From Mycobacterium sp. UM_CSW (GTDB lineage: Bacteria; Actinomycetota; Actinomycetes; Mycobacteriales; Mycobacteriaceae): DNA of 64,000 nt. The stretch spans positions 62,001-126,000 of the forward strand of contig NZ_AUWQ01000001.1 in NCBI RefSeq assembly GCF_000455205.1, written 5' to 3'. Within the stretch, counting starts at the first letter, position 1, and every line of letters begins with the position of its first letter. The position numbers were made by a program, and so were the translations under genes. The notes below the pieces were generated by a model, which worked only from the letters and a program-made list of their open reading frames with translations, did not search any database and was not told where the DNA came from. Positions 1 through 8,373 of this stretch are shown here, piece by piece.

Positions 1-1
1 G

Positions 2-256
2 TTAGCGGCCGACGAGGCCCGCGAATTGAGTGGGCTATTGACGAAATACGCAGACAAGCTCGACAAGTCCAAGGACGCCGGCAAATCCGAGGACTCCGAT
101 AAGTCGGAGGACTCGGACAAATCCGACGACTCGGACAAATCCGACGACTCGGGAAAGTCCGACGACTCCGACAAGTCCGAGGACTCCGACGCGTCCGACG
201 ATTCCGACCAGTCGGACGACTCCGAGGACGGCGACGAGCAAGAAAAGTCCGGCTGA
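2..256 (+). CDS. C-terminal part of a protein with an acidic Ser/Asp/Lys repeat tail (5' end outside window)
   Basis: The reading frame is open at the left edge, so this is the 3' end of a gene that starts upstream; a TTG at 26 is in frame but need not be the start. About 25 residues with a helical look (LTKYADKLDKSKD) lead into an acidic tail made of six-residue units rich in Ser, Asp and Lys, ending EDGDEQEKSG. Such tails are intrinsically disordered and make the reading frame convincing (the antisense frame is Val/Gly-rich nonsense). It converges on the potassium channel gene with a 26-base gap. I do not recognise the family; no function is assigned. Confidence 0.6.
   Translation, partial: LAADEARELSGLLTKYADKLDKSKDAGKSEDSDKSEDSDKSDDSDKSDDSGKSDDSDKSEDSDASDDSDQSDDSEDGDEQEKSG
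80..223 (+). repeat. 18-bp coding tandem repeat, about 8 units of (D/G)(K/A/Q)S(E/D)DS
   Basis: Eight consecutive 18-base units encode GKSEDS, DKSEDS, DKSDDS, DKSDDS, GKSDDS, DKSEDS, DASDDS and DQSDDS. Units vary mainly at the third codon position and at the D/E choice, so the array is old enough to have diverged but could still expand or contract by slippage. It forms the disordered acidic tail of the flanking gene. Confidence 0.8.
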
Positions 257-282
257 GCGGCCCTATCGAGCGTGCGGGGCCT

Positions 283-2139
283 TTAAACCTCTGTCTCCTG
301 CGCCCATCGCGGCCGGCGCGGTTCCCGGCTGTGCGGCGAGCGCGCCGCGGCGAGTGTCGCCGCAGTCCCGCCGTTGATCGCGGTAAGCGGCGGCGGCTGG
401 CCCTTACGCAGCGTCGCGATCAGCTCGCGGTACGGGCCGATGAGGTAGACGGTGTCGCCCGCCTGCAGGCGGGCGTCGCGGCGGGGGCGCAGCCTGACCG
501 GTCCTTCCGGCCGGATGATCGCGATCACGCGCGTTTGCGTCGACATGTGCATCATCGTCAGTCCGTCGAGCTCGCTGCCCTCCGCCACAAGCATCCCGCC
601 CACCATGAACGAGCGCTGCCCGACCCAGAACGTCCCCAGCACCTGCAGGCCCATCGCGGCGCCGATGAACCAGGGGGCCGCCAGGTCGACGATCGACCGC
701 ACGTTTTCGAAGCCGAACCGCCGATTCACCGCGGTGCCCAGCGCCCGGCCCTGAACGCGCATCACGATCGGCGTCTTGGTATCGGATCCGAGGATCTCGA
801 GCAGCACGATCCCGGTCTCGATGTTCTCCATGTCGTCGCTGGTCACCACCGCCACTCCTCGGGCGCGATCGACGCGCGCCGACTCCAGCGTCTGGCGCAT
901 CGCCGGATCTCCGAAGATCACTGGGACGTCGAGTTCCGCAGCGGTCGACAGGAAGCGGTTGTTCTCGTCGCTCTCGATGACCAGGACGTCATATCCGGCC
1001 GCGGCCAGGTCGCTCACGACGCGGATGCCGACGGAACCCAGCCCGATGACGACGACGTGGTCGCGCATTTGCCGGGCTCGCCGGAGTCCGGCCAACTGGA
1101 CGAAGCGGCGCGAGAGCAGCAGGTCCGCTAGGAACGCGACGAGGATGGCCGTGACGATCGCGCCGCTGAACATCAACCCCACAGCGAACAGCCGAAGCCA
1201 AACGGGTTGTTGGGTGAAGTTGAATTCGCCGTAGCCCACGGTGGTAATCGTCTCGGAGGTGAAGTACAGGGCGTCGATCCACGACATCCGCGGGTTCCGG
1301 TAGGCGAAGTGCACCACGGCTGTCGAACCGAGCGTGAGGAATAGCGCGAATCCCAACGAGGGATAAAGCATCGGGTTGATGTCGTCGCGCATGGCGCGCG
1401 TGGCATCGATGATGCGCCGCACCCGGGAGTGGCGAGAGCGCGTCGCGGTCGCGGGGGGCACCTTGATCCCCCGGGCTTCCAACTCGTCCTTGACGCCGAT
1501 CATCGACGTCCAGTCGCCGGCGTAGACCCGCTGATCCCGTCCGGGGCATGGCACCACCTCGCCGGGGGCGGGTGACTTCTTGCCGTGGACCACCGCCACC
1601 GGTGCCAGGTCGCCGTATATCTCGCGCAGTGTCCCGTCGTGCGGTGCCTCGGCTCCCCAGACGACGAATTCGATACCGGCCGTGTCGAACTGGTGCGCGT
1701 TGCGCGAAAGGACCGCCTCGACGAGCGATGGCGTCGCCAGCTCGGCGACGTCCAGGATCGCGCCGGGGCCGTTGACGGTCGACACCGCTTCGCGCAGCAC
1801 GTCATTGGCCAGCCGCGCCACCACGCGGACGTCCGGGCTGTATTGCCTTGCCAGCAATGCGATTTCGAGATTTATCGCGTCGTTTGGCCCGGCGCAGACG
1901 ACTGCCCGCGCGCGATGTACTCCGGCACCGAGCAGATCGGCGGCGGTGCTGATCTTGATGATCCGCGCGCCGGCGCCTCGCAACTCCTCGGCGATGGTTC
2001 TCGACAGAGCGTCGTCACCGGCGACGATGATTTCGCGATGCATGATCTCGCGCGCCGGTTGGGAAACGGGTTGCTCCATGCGACCGTCGAGATGGTCGAT
2101 TTGTGGCCTAAGCCGGGGAACCGACGACATCGTCTTCAT
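283..2139 (-). CDS. Potassium channel protein with N-terminal and C-terminal RCK/TrkA-N domains
   Basis: 618 residues, starting at ATG 2139. An N-terminal Rossmann-type segment (residues about 34-150, beginning REIIVAGDDALSRTIAEEL) precedes two transmembrane helices (about 258-280 and 315-345) that flank a canonical K+ selectivity filter, TVGYG at residues 300-304. A second Rossmann domain starts at about residue 358 (VVVIGLGSVG) and is followed by a TrkA-C-like domain near 525-600 (LDGLTMMHMSTQTRVIAIIRP). The order RCK, pore, RCK means both regulatory modules are on one chain, whereas many bacterial channels have only the C-terminal one. It should be an inner-membrane K+ channel gated by nucleotide or ion binding. 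It diverges from the glutamine synthetase gene across a 205-base region. Confidence 0.9.
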   Translation of the reverse strand: MKTMSSVPRLRPQIDHLDGRMEQPVSQPAREIMHREIIVAGDDALSRTIAEELRGAGARIIKISTAADLLGAGVHRARAVVCAGPNDAINLEIALLARQYSPDVRVVARLANDVLREAVSTVNGPGAILDVAELATPSLVEAVLSRNAHQFDTAGIEFVVWGAEAPHDGTLREIYGDLAPVAVVHGKKSPAPGEVVPCPGRDQRVYAGDWTSMIGVKDELEARGIKVPPATATRSRHSRVRRIIDATRAMRDDINPMLYPSLGFALFLTLGSTAVVHFAYRNPRMSWIDALYFTSETITTVGYGEFNFTQQPVWLRLFAVGLMFSGAIVTAILVAFLADLLLSRRFVQLAGLRRARQMRDHVVVIGLGSVGIRVVSDLAAAGYDVLVIESDENNRFLSTAAELDVPVIFGDPAMRQTLESARVDRARGVAVVTSDDMENIETGIVLLEILGSDTKTPIVMRVQGRALGTAVNRRFGFENVRSIVDLAAPWFIGAAMGLQVLGTFWVGQRSFMVGGMLVAEGSELDGLTMMHMSTQTRVIAIIRPEGPVRLRPRRDARLQAGDTVYLIGPYRELIATLRKGQPPPLTAINGGTAATLAAARSPHSREPRRPRWAQETEV

Positions 2140-2344
2140 GGTTCGGCCTTTCGCTTTTCGTTCCTATGACTATCGGCCACCGTGGCGGCTCATGCCACCT
2201 GAGGAGTACGGATGCAGAAAGTCGTGCGGTGCAACAGGTTCGACTCGGGCGCGTCACGCTGACGAAATAGTTGAGGTGTACAAAACCCTGGCGCCACTGC
2301 TACCCGCGACAACAGTCTGATAGTGGCGAGCGAAGGAGCATTCC

Positions 2345-3781
2345 GTGTCCGAACACACGCCCGACGACATCTTCAAACTCGTCAAAGACGAGAACATCGA
2401 GTACGTCGACGTCCGCTTCTGCGACCTGCCGGGCACCATGCAGCACTTCACGATTCCGATTTACGTGTTCGACGAGAACGTGTTCGAGGAAGGCCTGGCC
2501 TTCGACGGCTCCTCGATTCGCGGCTTCCAATCGATCCACGAGTCCGACATGTTGCTGCTTCCCGACCCGGAGACCGCGACGATCGATCCGTTCCGCGAGG
2601 CCAAGACGCTGAACGTGAACTTCTTCGTGCACGACCCCTTCACCCTCGAGCTGTACTCACGCGACCCGCGCAACGTCGCCCGCAAGGCCGAGAACTACCT
2701 GATCAGCTCCGGCATCGCGGACACCGCCTACTTCGGCCCGGAGGCGGAGTTCTACATCTTCGACTCGGTCAAGTTCGACTCCAACATCAACAGCTCCTTC
2801 TACAAGGTGGACGCGACGTCAGGGTGGTGGAACACCGGCGAAGAGACGGAGTCCGACGGCAGCCCCAACCGCGGCTACAAGGTCCGGCCCAAGGGCGGAT
2901 ACTTCCCGGTCGCCCCCACCGACCACTACGTCGACCTGCGCGACAGGATCCTGACGAACCTGACCAACGCCGGATTCTCCCTGGAAAAGGGCCACCACGA
3001 GGTGGGGGGTGGCGGCCAGGCCGAGATCAATTACAAGTTCAACACGCTGCTGCACGCGGCCGACGACCATCAGATGTACAAGTACATCGTCAAGCAGACC
3101 GCGTGGCAGGCGGGCAAGACCGTGACGTTCATGCCCAAGCCCCTGTTCGGCGACAACGGCTCGGGGATGCACTGCCACCAGTCGCTGTGGAAGGACGGCG
3201 TCCCCCTGATGTACGACGAGGAGGGCTATGCCGGCCTGTCGGACACCGCGCGGCACTACATCGGCGGGTTGCTCTATCACGCCCCGTCGTTGCTCGCCTT
3301 CACCAACCCCACGGTCAACTCCTACAAGCGCCTCGTTCCCGGCTATGAGGCCCCCATCAACCTCGTCTACAGCCAGCGCAACCGCTCGGCGTGCGTGCGC
3401 ATCCCCATCACCGGCAACAATCCGAAGGCCAAGCGACTGGAGTTCCGTTGCCCCGACTCGTCGGGCAACCCCTACCTGGCGTTCTCGGCCATGCTGATGG
3501 CCGGCCTGGACGGCATCAAAAACAAGATCGAGCCGCCACCACCGGTCGACAAGGACCTCTACGAGCTGCCGCCCGAGGAGGCCGCGGAAATCGTTCAGGC
3601 TCCCACCCAGCTGTCCGCCGTGATCGACAGGCTGGAGGAGGACAGCGAATACCTCACGGAGGGAGGCGTTTTCACGCCCGACCTGATCGAGACGTGGATC
3701 AACTACAAGCGCGACTACGAGATCGCGCCGTTCAACCTCCGGGTGACCCCGTACGAATTTGCGCTGTATTACGACGTGTGA
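2345..3781 (+). CDS. glnA: Glutamine synthetase, type I (GlnA1-like)
   Basis: 478 residues from GTG 2345, with GAAGGAG just upstream. It joins ammonia to glutamate using ATP in the cytoplasm. Family signatures are intact: [11 protein letters not shown], the metal-site stretch around [21 protein letters not shown], and NRSACVRIP. Tyr406 in DLYELPP lies at the adenylylation position used by GlnE, so it should be a regulated GSI-beta enzyme. Length and sequence are close to M. tuberculosis GlnA1, but the usual neighbours of that gene (lipA/lipB, glnE) are absent here, so this may be an additional paralogue. No clear GlnR site was recognised upstream. It converges on the amidase gene with a 6-base gap. 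Confidence 0.93.
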   Translation: MSEHTPDDIFKLVKDENIEYVDVRFCDLPGTMQHFTIPIYVFDENVFEEGLAFDGSSIRGFQSIHESDMLLLPDPETATIDPFREAKTLNVNFFVHDPFTLELYSRDPRNVARKAENYLISSGIADTAYFGPEAEFYIFDSVKFDSNINSSFYKVDATSGWWNTGEETESDGSPNRGYKVRPKGGYFPVAPTDHYVDLRDRILTNLTNAGFSLEKGHHEVGGGGQAEINYKFNTLLHAADDHQMYKYIVKQTAWQAGKTVTFMPKPLFGDNGSGMHCHQSLWKDGVPLMYDEEGYAGLSDTARHYIGGLLYHAPSLLAFTNPTVNSYKRLVPGYEAPINLVYSQRNRSACVRIPITGNNPKAKRLEFRCPDSSGNPYLAFSAMLMAGLDGIKNKIEPPPPVDKDLYELPPEEAAEIVQAPTQLSAVIDRLEEDSEYLTEGGVFTPDLIETWINYKRDYEIAPFNLRVTPYEFALYYDV

Positions 3782-3787
3782 GCCGGA

Positions 3788-4471
3788 TCAGCTGCCCGCC
3801 TCGATGGCCGCGACTCTTGCGGCCGCGTCGGGCCCGCAAAACCGCTGGAGGTCCACCGGGCCCGCGGCCAGCAGATCGTCAATGCGGCGCTTGAGGTCAC
3901 CCGACGAGAGATGGGCATAGAGGTTCGCGCCCGGGCAGGACGTCGAGGCAAAATCGCGATGACCCGCCAATGTGTTGCTCGCGACCCGAAAGTTCTGCGC
4001 CGCCCAGGCGAACGCGAGCGCGGCTCCCTGCAGCTGGGCCTCGGACACCGCTTCCTGATCGAAGTCTCCTTCACAGAGCACCAGGAAATGGCCGGTCGTG
4101 TTGTAGTCGGTGGCGGTGTCACCCGCGAATTCGGTGCTTCGCAGCTCGTAGATGTTGCCGTTGCGGTCGACGCCGACGTGATACGCGATGTCGATCCAGC
4201 CCTTCTCGTCTTGGTGGTACCGCTGGTCTTGGCGCAAATGGCTTGGGGCGTTGCGGTTTTCGCCGAGGACCACCGCCTCGTGGTGCAGCGTCATGCGGGT
4301 GATGGTGTGGGGCTTCCCGCCGGCGCGGGCAGGTCGCGCCCCCCACGCGTCTCGGCAGAGCAATTGCGCCGACGTAGCAGCCGAGGCGACGTCCGTCCGT
4401 GCCGCACCCGCGCCGAACACCGACAAGCCGATGCCGCCCGCCAGCCGCAGCAGCTGACGGCGGTCAACCAT
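3788..4471 (-). CDS. Tat-exported N-acetylmuramoyl-L-alanine amidase (PGRP/amidase_2 fold)
   Basis: 227 residues. The N-terminus has an RRQLLRLAGG twin-arginine-like signal followed by a short hydrophobic run and a likely cleavage near ASA at about 30-32, so the enzyme is exported. The mature part has peptidoglycan-recognition-protein zinc ligands: His63/His64 (TLHHEAV), His170 (GHRDF) and Cys178 (STSCPG), plus the usual IAYHVGVDRNGNIYE segment. It should cut the amide bond between MurNAc and the stem peptide. The DUF732 gene lies 12 bases upstream on the same strand, so they may be co-transcribed. A second, larger PGRP amidase is at 27924. Confidence 0.88.
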   Translation of the reverse strand: MVDRRQLLRLAGGIGLSVFGAGAARTDVASAATSAQLLCRDAWGARPARAGGKPHTITRMTLHHEAVVLGENRNAPSHLRQDQRYHQDEKGWIDIAYHVGVDRNGNIYELRSTEFAGDTATDYNTTGHFLVLCEGDFDQEAVSEAQLQGAALAFAWAAQNFRVASNTLAGHRDFASTSCPGANLYAHLSSGDLKRRIDDLLAAGPVDLQRFCGPDAAARVAAIEAGS

Positions 4472-4483
4472 GGGCCAGCGCTC

Positions 4484-4951
4484 CTACTTCGCCGCACTCG
4501 GGCAGTACGCAAAGACGGCGGCCTGCGCCAAATGCAAGGCGTCGTCATGACTGAACCGTTTCGGCCATGGATTACCCGCGGCTCTGTCCTGATTCTGTGC
4601 GGCCAGGATGTTGTTCACCGTGGACTCGATGGGCTCCGGCCGCGGCGGCAGCATCATGAAGCAGCTGTGATGCCCAAGCTCCATGAACCGCTGACGCATG
4701 GCCGCCTTTCCGCTGTCGTTGATGCCGTAGCTGTCCAGCGTGGACAGGAATTGTGCGTCCGCGCCGTCGGCCGGAGCGTTGGCGGCGCTCGAGGCGCTGA
4801 CCGTGACGGTTTGCGGGCCCGGCGACATCGCCGTTTTGTCCCGTGACAGGTACACCCCCACCGAAATGAGGCCCGCCAGGGCGGCTACCGCGAGAGCCGC
4901 CCCGCCAATGAGCACCCCAACCGGCGTCTGCCTGGTTTGGCTGCCCGTCAT
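4484..4951 (-). CDS. DUF732 domain membrane-anchored/secreted protein
   Basis: 155 residues if it starts at the ATG at 4951 (MTGSQTRQTP), chosen because GAGGAGG precedes it; the frame remains open to 4993. One hydrophobic segment (about residues 14-36) acts as anchor or signal, then a Ser/Ala/Pro-rich linker, then a DUF732 domain (FLSTLDSYGINDSG...) with two cysteines, one in HHSCFMM and one in VFAYCP, expected to form a disulphide outside the membrane. DUF732 is common in mycobacteria and has no settled function. It lies directly upstream of the PGRP amidase. Confidence 0.8.
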   Translation of the reverse strand: MTGSQTRQTPVGVLIGGAALAVAALAGLISVGVYLSRDKTAMSPGPQTVTVSASSAANAPADGADAQFLSTLDSYGINDSGKAAMRQRFMELGHHSCFMMLPPRPEPIESTVNNILAAQNQDRAAGNPWPKRFSHDDALHLAQAAVFAYCPSAAK

Positions 4952-5144
4952 GCGCGGCCTCCTCTGACTCTCGGATGGTCGCCAAGGGCGCACGCGCTTC
5001 GTGGATCACGCCGACCCCTCGCCCGGACTCCCCAGGCAACCCCAAGTCCAATCAATATCGCACCGTTTACGCTCCGGAGTTCAACGACACGTCAATGGCC
5101 GATGTCGAAGTCTGTCATGGCGGCGGCGGTCCGTACAGACACCG

Positions 5145-5750
5145 CTACGACACCGGGCCGACCAGGTTGGCGTTCTGCGGGCAGTACGCGTGGACGGAGA
5201 TCGTCACGTAGGTATCGGCGTCGAGCCCCGGATTGCTCGTCCGGAACGCCCCGACTATCTGTGGCACCGTCATCCCCTGACGGATGTCGTCGCACACCAC
5301 CTTCCCGTTGTGAATGGCGGCCTCGGGATTGGCGAACGAGATGCCGTGATCGTTCAGGTCCTGCACGTACTTGTTGTCCTGATCCGGCGTGGACACGATG
5401 GACGACGGCCCGGCCGCTGAAGGCGGCGCCGTGGATGCGGTCGGTGCAGGCGTCGGCGCGGCCGGTTGCGGACCCTTGGGCGACGGGCTGAAGAACCAGA
5501 AGACCAGCACGATCGCGCCCGCCAACCCGAGGCCGCCCATCAGCAGCGCCGCGGCCTTTCGCCAAGTGGCGCTCCATGATTGGCGGTCTTCCGGTGGTTC
5601 ATCCCGGACATCGTCGTAGTCGCGCGCCGACGTGCGGTCGGCTTCATCCGAAGCCGCGTGATTGGGTACGGCAACCGTCTCGGCGCGGTTGAGCCCGAAT
5701 GTTTCGTCGGCAGCCGGAGACGGCTCGGCCATGACGGCCATCGTAGCCAT
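5145..5750 (-). CDS. DUF732 domain protein with one membrane anchor
   Basis: About 200 residues. ATGs at 5750, 5741 and 5732 (MATMAVMAEPSP) are all possible starts; the longer open frame to 5969 would overlap the divergent membrane protein gene and is not supported. An acidic cytoplasmic N-terminus of about 70 residues is followed by one transmembrane helix (AAALLMGGLGLAGAIVLVFWFF), a Pro/Thr/Ala-rich linker and a DUF732 domain (YVQDLNDHGISFANPEAAI...) with the Cys pair in VVCDDI and HAYCPQ. Same family as the gene at 4484, but sequence similarity outside the domain is low. Function unknown. Confidence 0.8.
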   Translation of the reverse strand: MATMAVMAEPSPAADETFGLNRAETVAVPNHAASDEADRTSARDYDDVRDEPPEDRQSWSATWRKAAALLMGGLGLAGAIVLVFWFFSPSPKGPQPAAPTPAPTASTAPPSAAGPSSIVSTPDQDNKYVQDLNDHGISFANPEAAIHNGKVVCDDIRQGMTVPQIVGAFRTSNPGLDADTYVTISVHAYCPQNANLVGPVS

Positions 5751-5778
5751 CGCCGAGCGATTGTGAGAACCTCGCGCT

Positions 5779-6102
5779 ATGTCAGCCTCGCCTGACCACC
5801 ACGCCGACCCGGACGACCGGGGAGTTTCCGGAGGCCGCGTCGAGCGCGCGATGGATTTGCTTCGGCGCGTGCTGCAATACGAGGTCAGCGTCGGGGCGCT
5901 GATCGAACTGGCGCTGTGGCTCGCGATCCCGTACCTGTCCATCGGCTTCGTGTGGGCGGTCCTGCACACCGACGAGACCCAGCGAATCCGGGCGCGACTC
6001 GAAACCGTGTTCCCGACGGCCCCCGACGTCGCGGCATTTGGCCTGACGGCGGCGCTGTGGCCGGCTTCGATTCAAATCGCCGATGCGTGCCCGGCCAAGT
6101 AA
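5779..6102 (+). CDS. Small conserved membrane protein of unknown function
   Basis: 107 residues. A polar N-terminus is followed by a helix (VERAMDLLRRVLQYEVSVG) and one strong hydrophobic segment (ALIELALWLAIPYLSIGFVWAVL, about residues 40-62), then a second weaker one (VAAFGLTAALWPASIQI). It is transcribed divergently from the DUF732 gene across fewer than 50 bases and ends 3 bases before the convergent TetR gene. I do not recognise a named family; the clean frame and helix content make it a real gene. Confidence 0.65.
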   Translation: MSASPDHHADPDDRGVSGGRVERAMDLLRRVLQYEVSVGALIELALWLAIPYLSIGFVWAVLHTDETQRIRARLETVFPTAPDVAAFGLTAALWPASIQIADACPAK

Positions 6103-6105
6103 CGG

Positions 6106-6768
6106 CTAACCCGCCGCGGCGTCGTCCCCGGTTACCCGTTCGATCGTCTGGGGCGCAACGCCGAGTCCGCGCAGGCAGAACCGCAGCGCGCGTTCGCGGA
6201 CGACAGCTCGGTCCCAACGATGGGTGGCCCACTGCCGCTGGGTGCCTGCCCAAACGACGCCGTGGATCGATTTCGCCGCGGTCGACGGGACGATGTCTTC
6301 GAACACGCCGAGTTCGAGCCCGCGCTCGAGCTGCTCGATGAGCGGCTCGAGTATCGCACCGTATGCGGGGGCCACCTTTTCCGGCGAGGAGAGCGCTTGC
6401 GAGTGAGCCTCCAACGACAGGCGGCGCGAACCCGATTCGCCGTTGTCTTCAAAGGCGAGTTCGAGTCGCCCGTCGACCCACGCAACGACGGCTTCGACCG
6501 GGTTGGTGGTGTTCGCCATCCGGCCTCTCAACCGTTGGGTCTCCATGCGGGCCAGCTCCAGAAAGACCTCCGCAACCAATTGGTCCTTCGAGTCGAAATG
6601 CCGGTAGAAGGCGCGGGTACTGAGCTGCGCGCGTTCCAGCACGGCGGCGACGCTAAGCCCTCGGACGCCGTAGTCGTGCATCGACTGAGAGGCGGCGTCC
6701 AGGATGGCGTACCGCACGTCCGGGTCGGGGGCGAGCTTGTTCCGTCGTTGCGTCAACGAGGTAGTCAT
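6106..6768 (-). CDS. TetR/AcrR family transcriptional regulator (paralogue A of a tandem pair)
   Basis: 220 residues. The N-terminal helix-turn-helix (residues about 17-65) reads AAVLERAQLSTRAFYRHFDSKDQLV, a typical TetR DNA-binding unit; the remainder is the ligand/dimer domain. It is strongly similar along its whole length to the next gene upstream (6891-7583), including a KLAPDPDVR N-terminal signature and the C-terminal run FCLRGLGVAP. The two therefore arose by tandem duplication. They share a strand and may be co-transcribed across a 122-base spacer that contains an inverted repeat at 6862. Confidence 0.87.
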   Translation of the reverse strand: MTTSLTQRRNKLAPDPDVRYAILDAASQSMHDYGVRGLSVAAVLERAQLSTRAFYRHFDSKDQLVAEVFLELARMETQRLRGRMANTTNPVEAVVAWVDGRLELAFEDNGESGSRRLSLEAHSQALSSPEKVAPAYGAILEPLIEQLERGLELGVFEDIVPSTAAKSIHGVVWAGTQRQWATHRWDRAVVRERALRFCLRGLGVAPQTIERVTGDDAAAG

Positions 6769-6861
6769 GGGTCAGAAGAGGGTGGTCCGGTTATACAGGC
6801 GTTTCATAGGTGCGTAGGTACCCCGCGTGATTGCCAGCGGAAACCTCCAAACATCGACCGA

Positions 6862-6881
6862 TCGAAAATTTACGTTTTCGA
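6862..6881. promoter_or_regulatory. Inverted repeat between the paralogous TetR genes
   Basis: TCGAAAA and TTTTCGA form perfect 7-base arms around a 6-base spacer. The element is about 95 bases upstream of the 6106-6768 TetR start and 9 bases past the stop of the 6891-7583 TetR. It could be a TetR operator or part of a transcription end signal; its AT-rich arms stand out from the surrounding GC-rich DNA. Confidence 0.4.
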
Positions 6882-6890
6882 AATCTCTGG

Positions 6891-7583
6891 CTAGCCCAAG
6901 GCGGTGACTTGCTCGATGGTGTTCGGCGCCACGCCCAACCCGCGCAGGCAGAACCGCACGGCTCGGTCGCGGACCTCGTCTCGGTCCCAATGGTTCGTCG
7001 CCCACTGCCGCTGCGTGCCGGCCCACACGACGCCGTGTATCGACTTGGCCGCGACCGCCGGGACGATGTCCTTGAACACGCCCAGTTCCAGGCCTCGCTG
7101 GAGTTGCTCGACGAGCGGCTCGAGGATTGCACCGTAGGCGGGTGTCACCGCCTCGGGAGTCGAGACCATTTTCGATTGGGCTTCCAGCGACACCTGCCGC
7201 AGCTCCGCCCTGATGTCCTCGTCGAACGCGAGGTCGAGCCGCCCGTCGATCCAGGCGGCCACCGCCTCGATCGGGTCGGTGGCTTGCGACATCTTGTCGC
7301 GCAGCCGCGTCACTTCGCTGCGCGTCATCTCCAGAAAGACCGCCGCCACCAGTTGGTCCTTCGACTCGAAATGGCGGTAGAACGCTCGGGTGCTCAGCTG
7401 CGCGCGTTCGAGCACCGTGGCCACGCTGAGTCCCCGAACACCCTGCTCGCGAACCGATTTCGCCGCGGCATCGACGATCGCACGGCGCACGTCGGGGTCG
7501 GGCGCAAGCTTCTTGCGGCGTGGCGTGACCGTGTGGCTGGCATATTGCTGCGGACGCGCTCGCGGATCCCCCTGTCCCGTCAT
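6891..7583 (-). CDS. TetR/AcrR family transcriptional regulator (paralogue B of a tandem pair)
   Basis: 230 residues from the ATG at 7583 (MTGQGDPRARPQQ); the open frame continues to 7844 but that extension is Arg/Cys-rich and unlike the family. The helix-turn-helix (VATVLERAQLSTRAFYRHFESKDQLV) and the C-terminal domain closely match the neighbour at 6106-6768. Differences concentrate in the central ligand domain, consistent with two regulators that read similar DNA but sense different effectors. A long AT-richer region of about 390 bases lies upstream, with a perfect palindrome at 7907-7922 nearer to the divergent gene. Confidence 0.87.
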   Translation of the reverse strand: MTGQGDPRARPQQYASHTVTPRRKKLAPDPDVRRAIVDAAAKSVREQGVRGLSVATVLERAQLSTRAFYRHFESKDQLVAAVFLEMTRSEVTRLRDKMSQATDPIEAVAAWIDGRLDLAFDEDIRAELRQVSLEAQSKMVSTPEAVTPAYGAILEPLVEQLQRGLELGVFKDIVPAVAAKSIHGVVWAGTQRQWATNHWDRDEVRDRAVRFCLRGLGVAPNTIEQVTALG

Positions 7584-7977
7584 AGTTTGTAAAAATAATC
7601 CGCTGATCGCTCGTACACACCCGCTTTCGGAAACCCCGTGTCGGGCGAGTTGACGTCGCGCAGGTACGAGCGCGAAGGAAATGTTGGCCGAGCCTTCTAT
7701 TAGACAAATGCACAATTGTTCGCGCTCGAATAGTTCTCGAGGACTTGTGGCTGGTCTCGGCCGTTTCGGTGGCGTGTCTTGCGGGTCGCAGACGGCGACG
7801 CGGCAATTGCGTTTCACCCGAACGGGTTTGCTGAAGTCGAGCAACGTACCGCAACTTTCTTAAACGTCTTGCTGGCGAAAATTCATAACTGAAAACGACC
7901 ATTTCGGTGAACTCTAGTTCACTGACAAGCGAAACGTCGTGCTCGTGCACCGGAGCGATTGGCTCTAGGCTGCGGCC
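7584..7977. other. Long intergenic region between divergent TetR and membrane-protein genes
   Basis: 394 bases without a credible gene; short frames here lack codon bias. It is visibly richer in A+T than its surroundings. It holds a perfect 7-2-7 palindrome at 7907-7922, a 9-base inverted pair CGCTCGTAC (7608-7616) with GTACGAGCG (7664-7672), and ACAATTGT near 7713. It probably carries the promoters of both flanking genes. Confidence 0.5.
7907..7922. promoter_or_regulatory. Perfect palindrome, candidate TetR operator
   Basis: GTGAACT-CT-AGTTCAC is a perfect 7-base inverted repeat with a 2-base centre, the size typical of TetR-family operators. It lies about 55 bases upstream of the 7978 start and 324 bases from the TetR at 7583, so it would act most directly on the membrane protein and oxidoreductase pair. 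Assignment to a specific regulator is inference. Confidence 0.5.
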
Positions 7978-8373
7978 ATGGCAATCGACCGGGCCGCGCT
8001 TGTCGCGGGCAGCATCCGACTCGCGTCGGGCATCTCCTTCCTCGTCGACCCGCTCCGGGCGAACCGGCTGTGGGGCGACCCGGAGGAACCGACGCCGACG
8101 GCGCGACTGTTGCTGCGTTCCATGGGCTATCGCGATGCGTTGATCGGCGGGCTGCTCGCCGCGGCGGCGCTGCGCGGCAAGGACACCCGCGGCTGGTTCC
8201 TGGCCTCGGGCGGTGCCGACGCGGCCGACCTGCTGGGCGGGATGAGCGTGCACGACGAGTTGAAGCCGTCGCAGCGGCTTATCGGCCTCGGCGGTGCCGT
8301 CGTCGGTATCGGCGTGGGGCTTTGGGGCGCGACGCGGCGTAACGTCGTCGGGCGACGAGGGGAGCAACCATGA
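7978..8373 (+). CDS. Small membrane protein (DUF4267-like)
   Basis: 131 residues from ATG 7978. Hydrophobic segments at about residues 7-24 (LVAGSIRLASGISFLVDP), 50-66 (GYRDALIGGLLAAAALRG) and 100-118 (LIGLGGAVVGIGVGLWGA) indicate three or four membrane helices. The layout recalls DUF4267-type proteins, but I cannot confirm the family by eye. Its stop overlaps the start of the luciferase-like oxidoreductase by ATGA, so the two are translationally coupled. A palindrome sits about 55 bases upstream. Confidence 0.7.
   Translation: MAIDRAALVAGSIRLASGISFLVDPLRANRLWGDPEEPTPTARLLLRSMGYRDALIGGLLAAAALRGKDTRGWFLASGGADAADLLGGMSVHDELKPSQRLIGLGGAVVGIGVGLWGATRRNVVGRRGEQP

Noticed and set aside
6891-7844. 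N-terminal extension of the second TetR to 7844
   Set aside because: The extra 87 residues are unlike TetR proteins and the paralogue lacks them; the ATG at 7583 gives the normal length.
7681-7863. 60-residue frame in the long intergenic region
   Set aside because: It lacks the GC-rich third position seen in real genes here, has no plausible ribosome-binding site and no motif.
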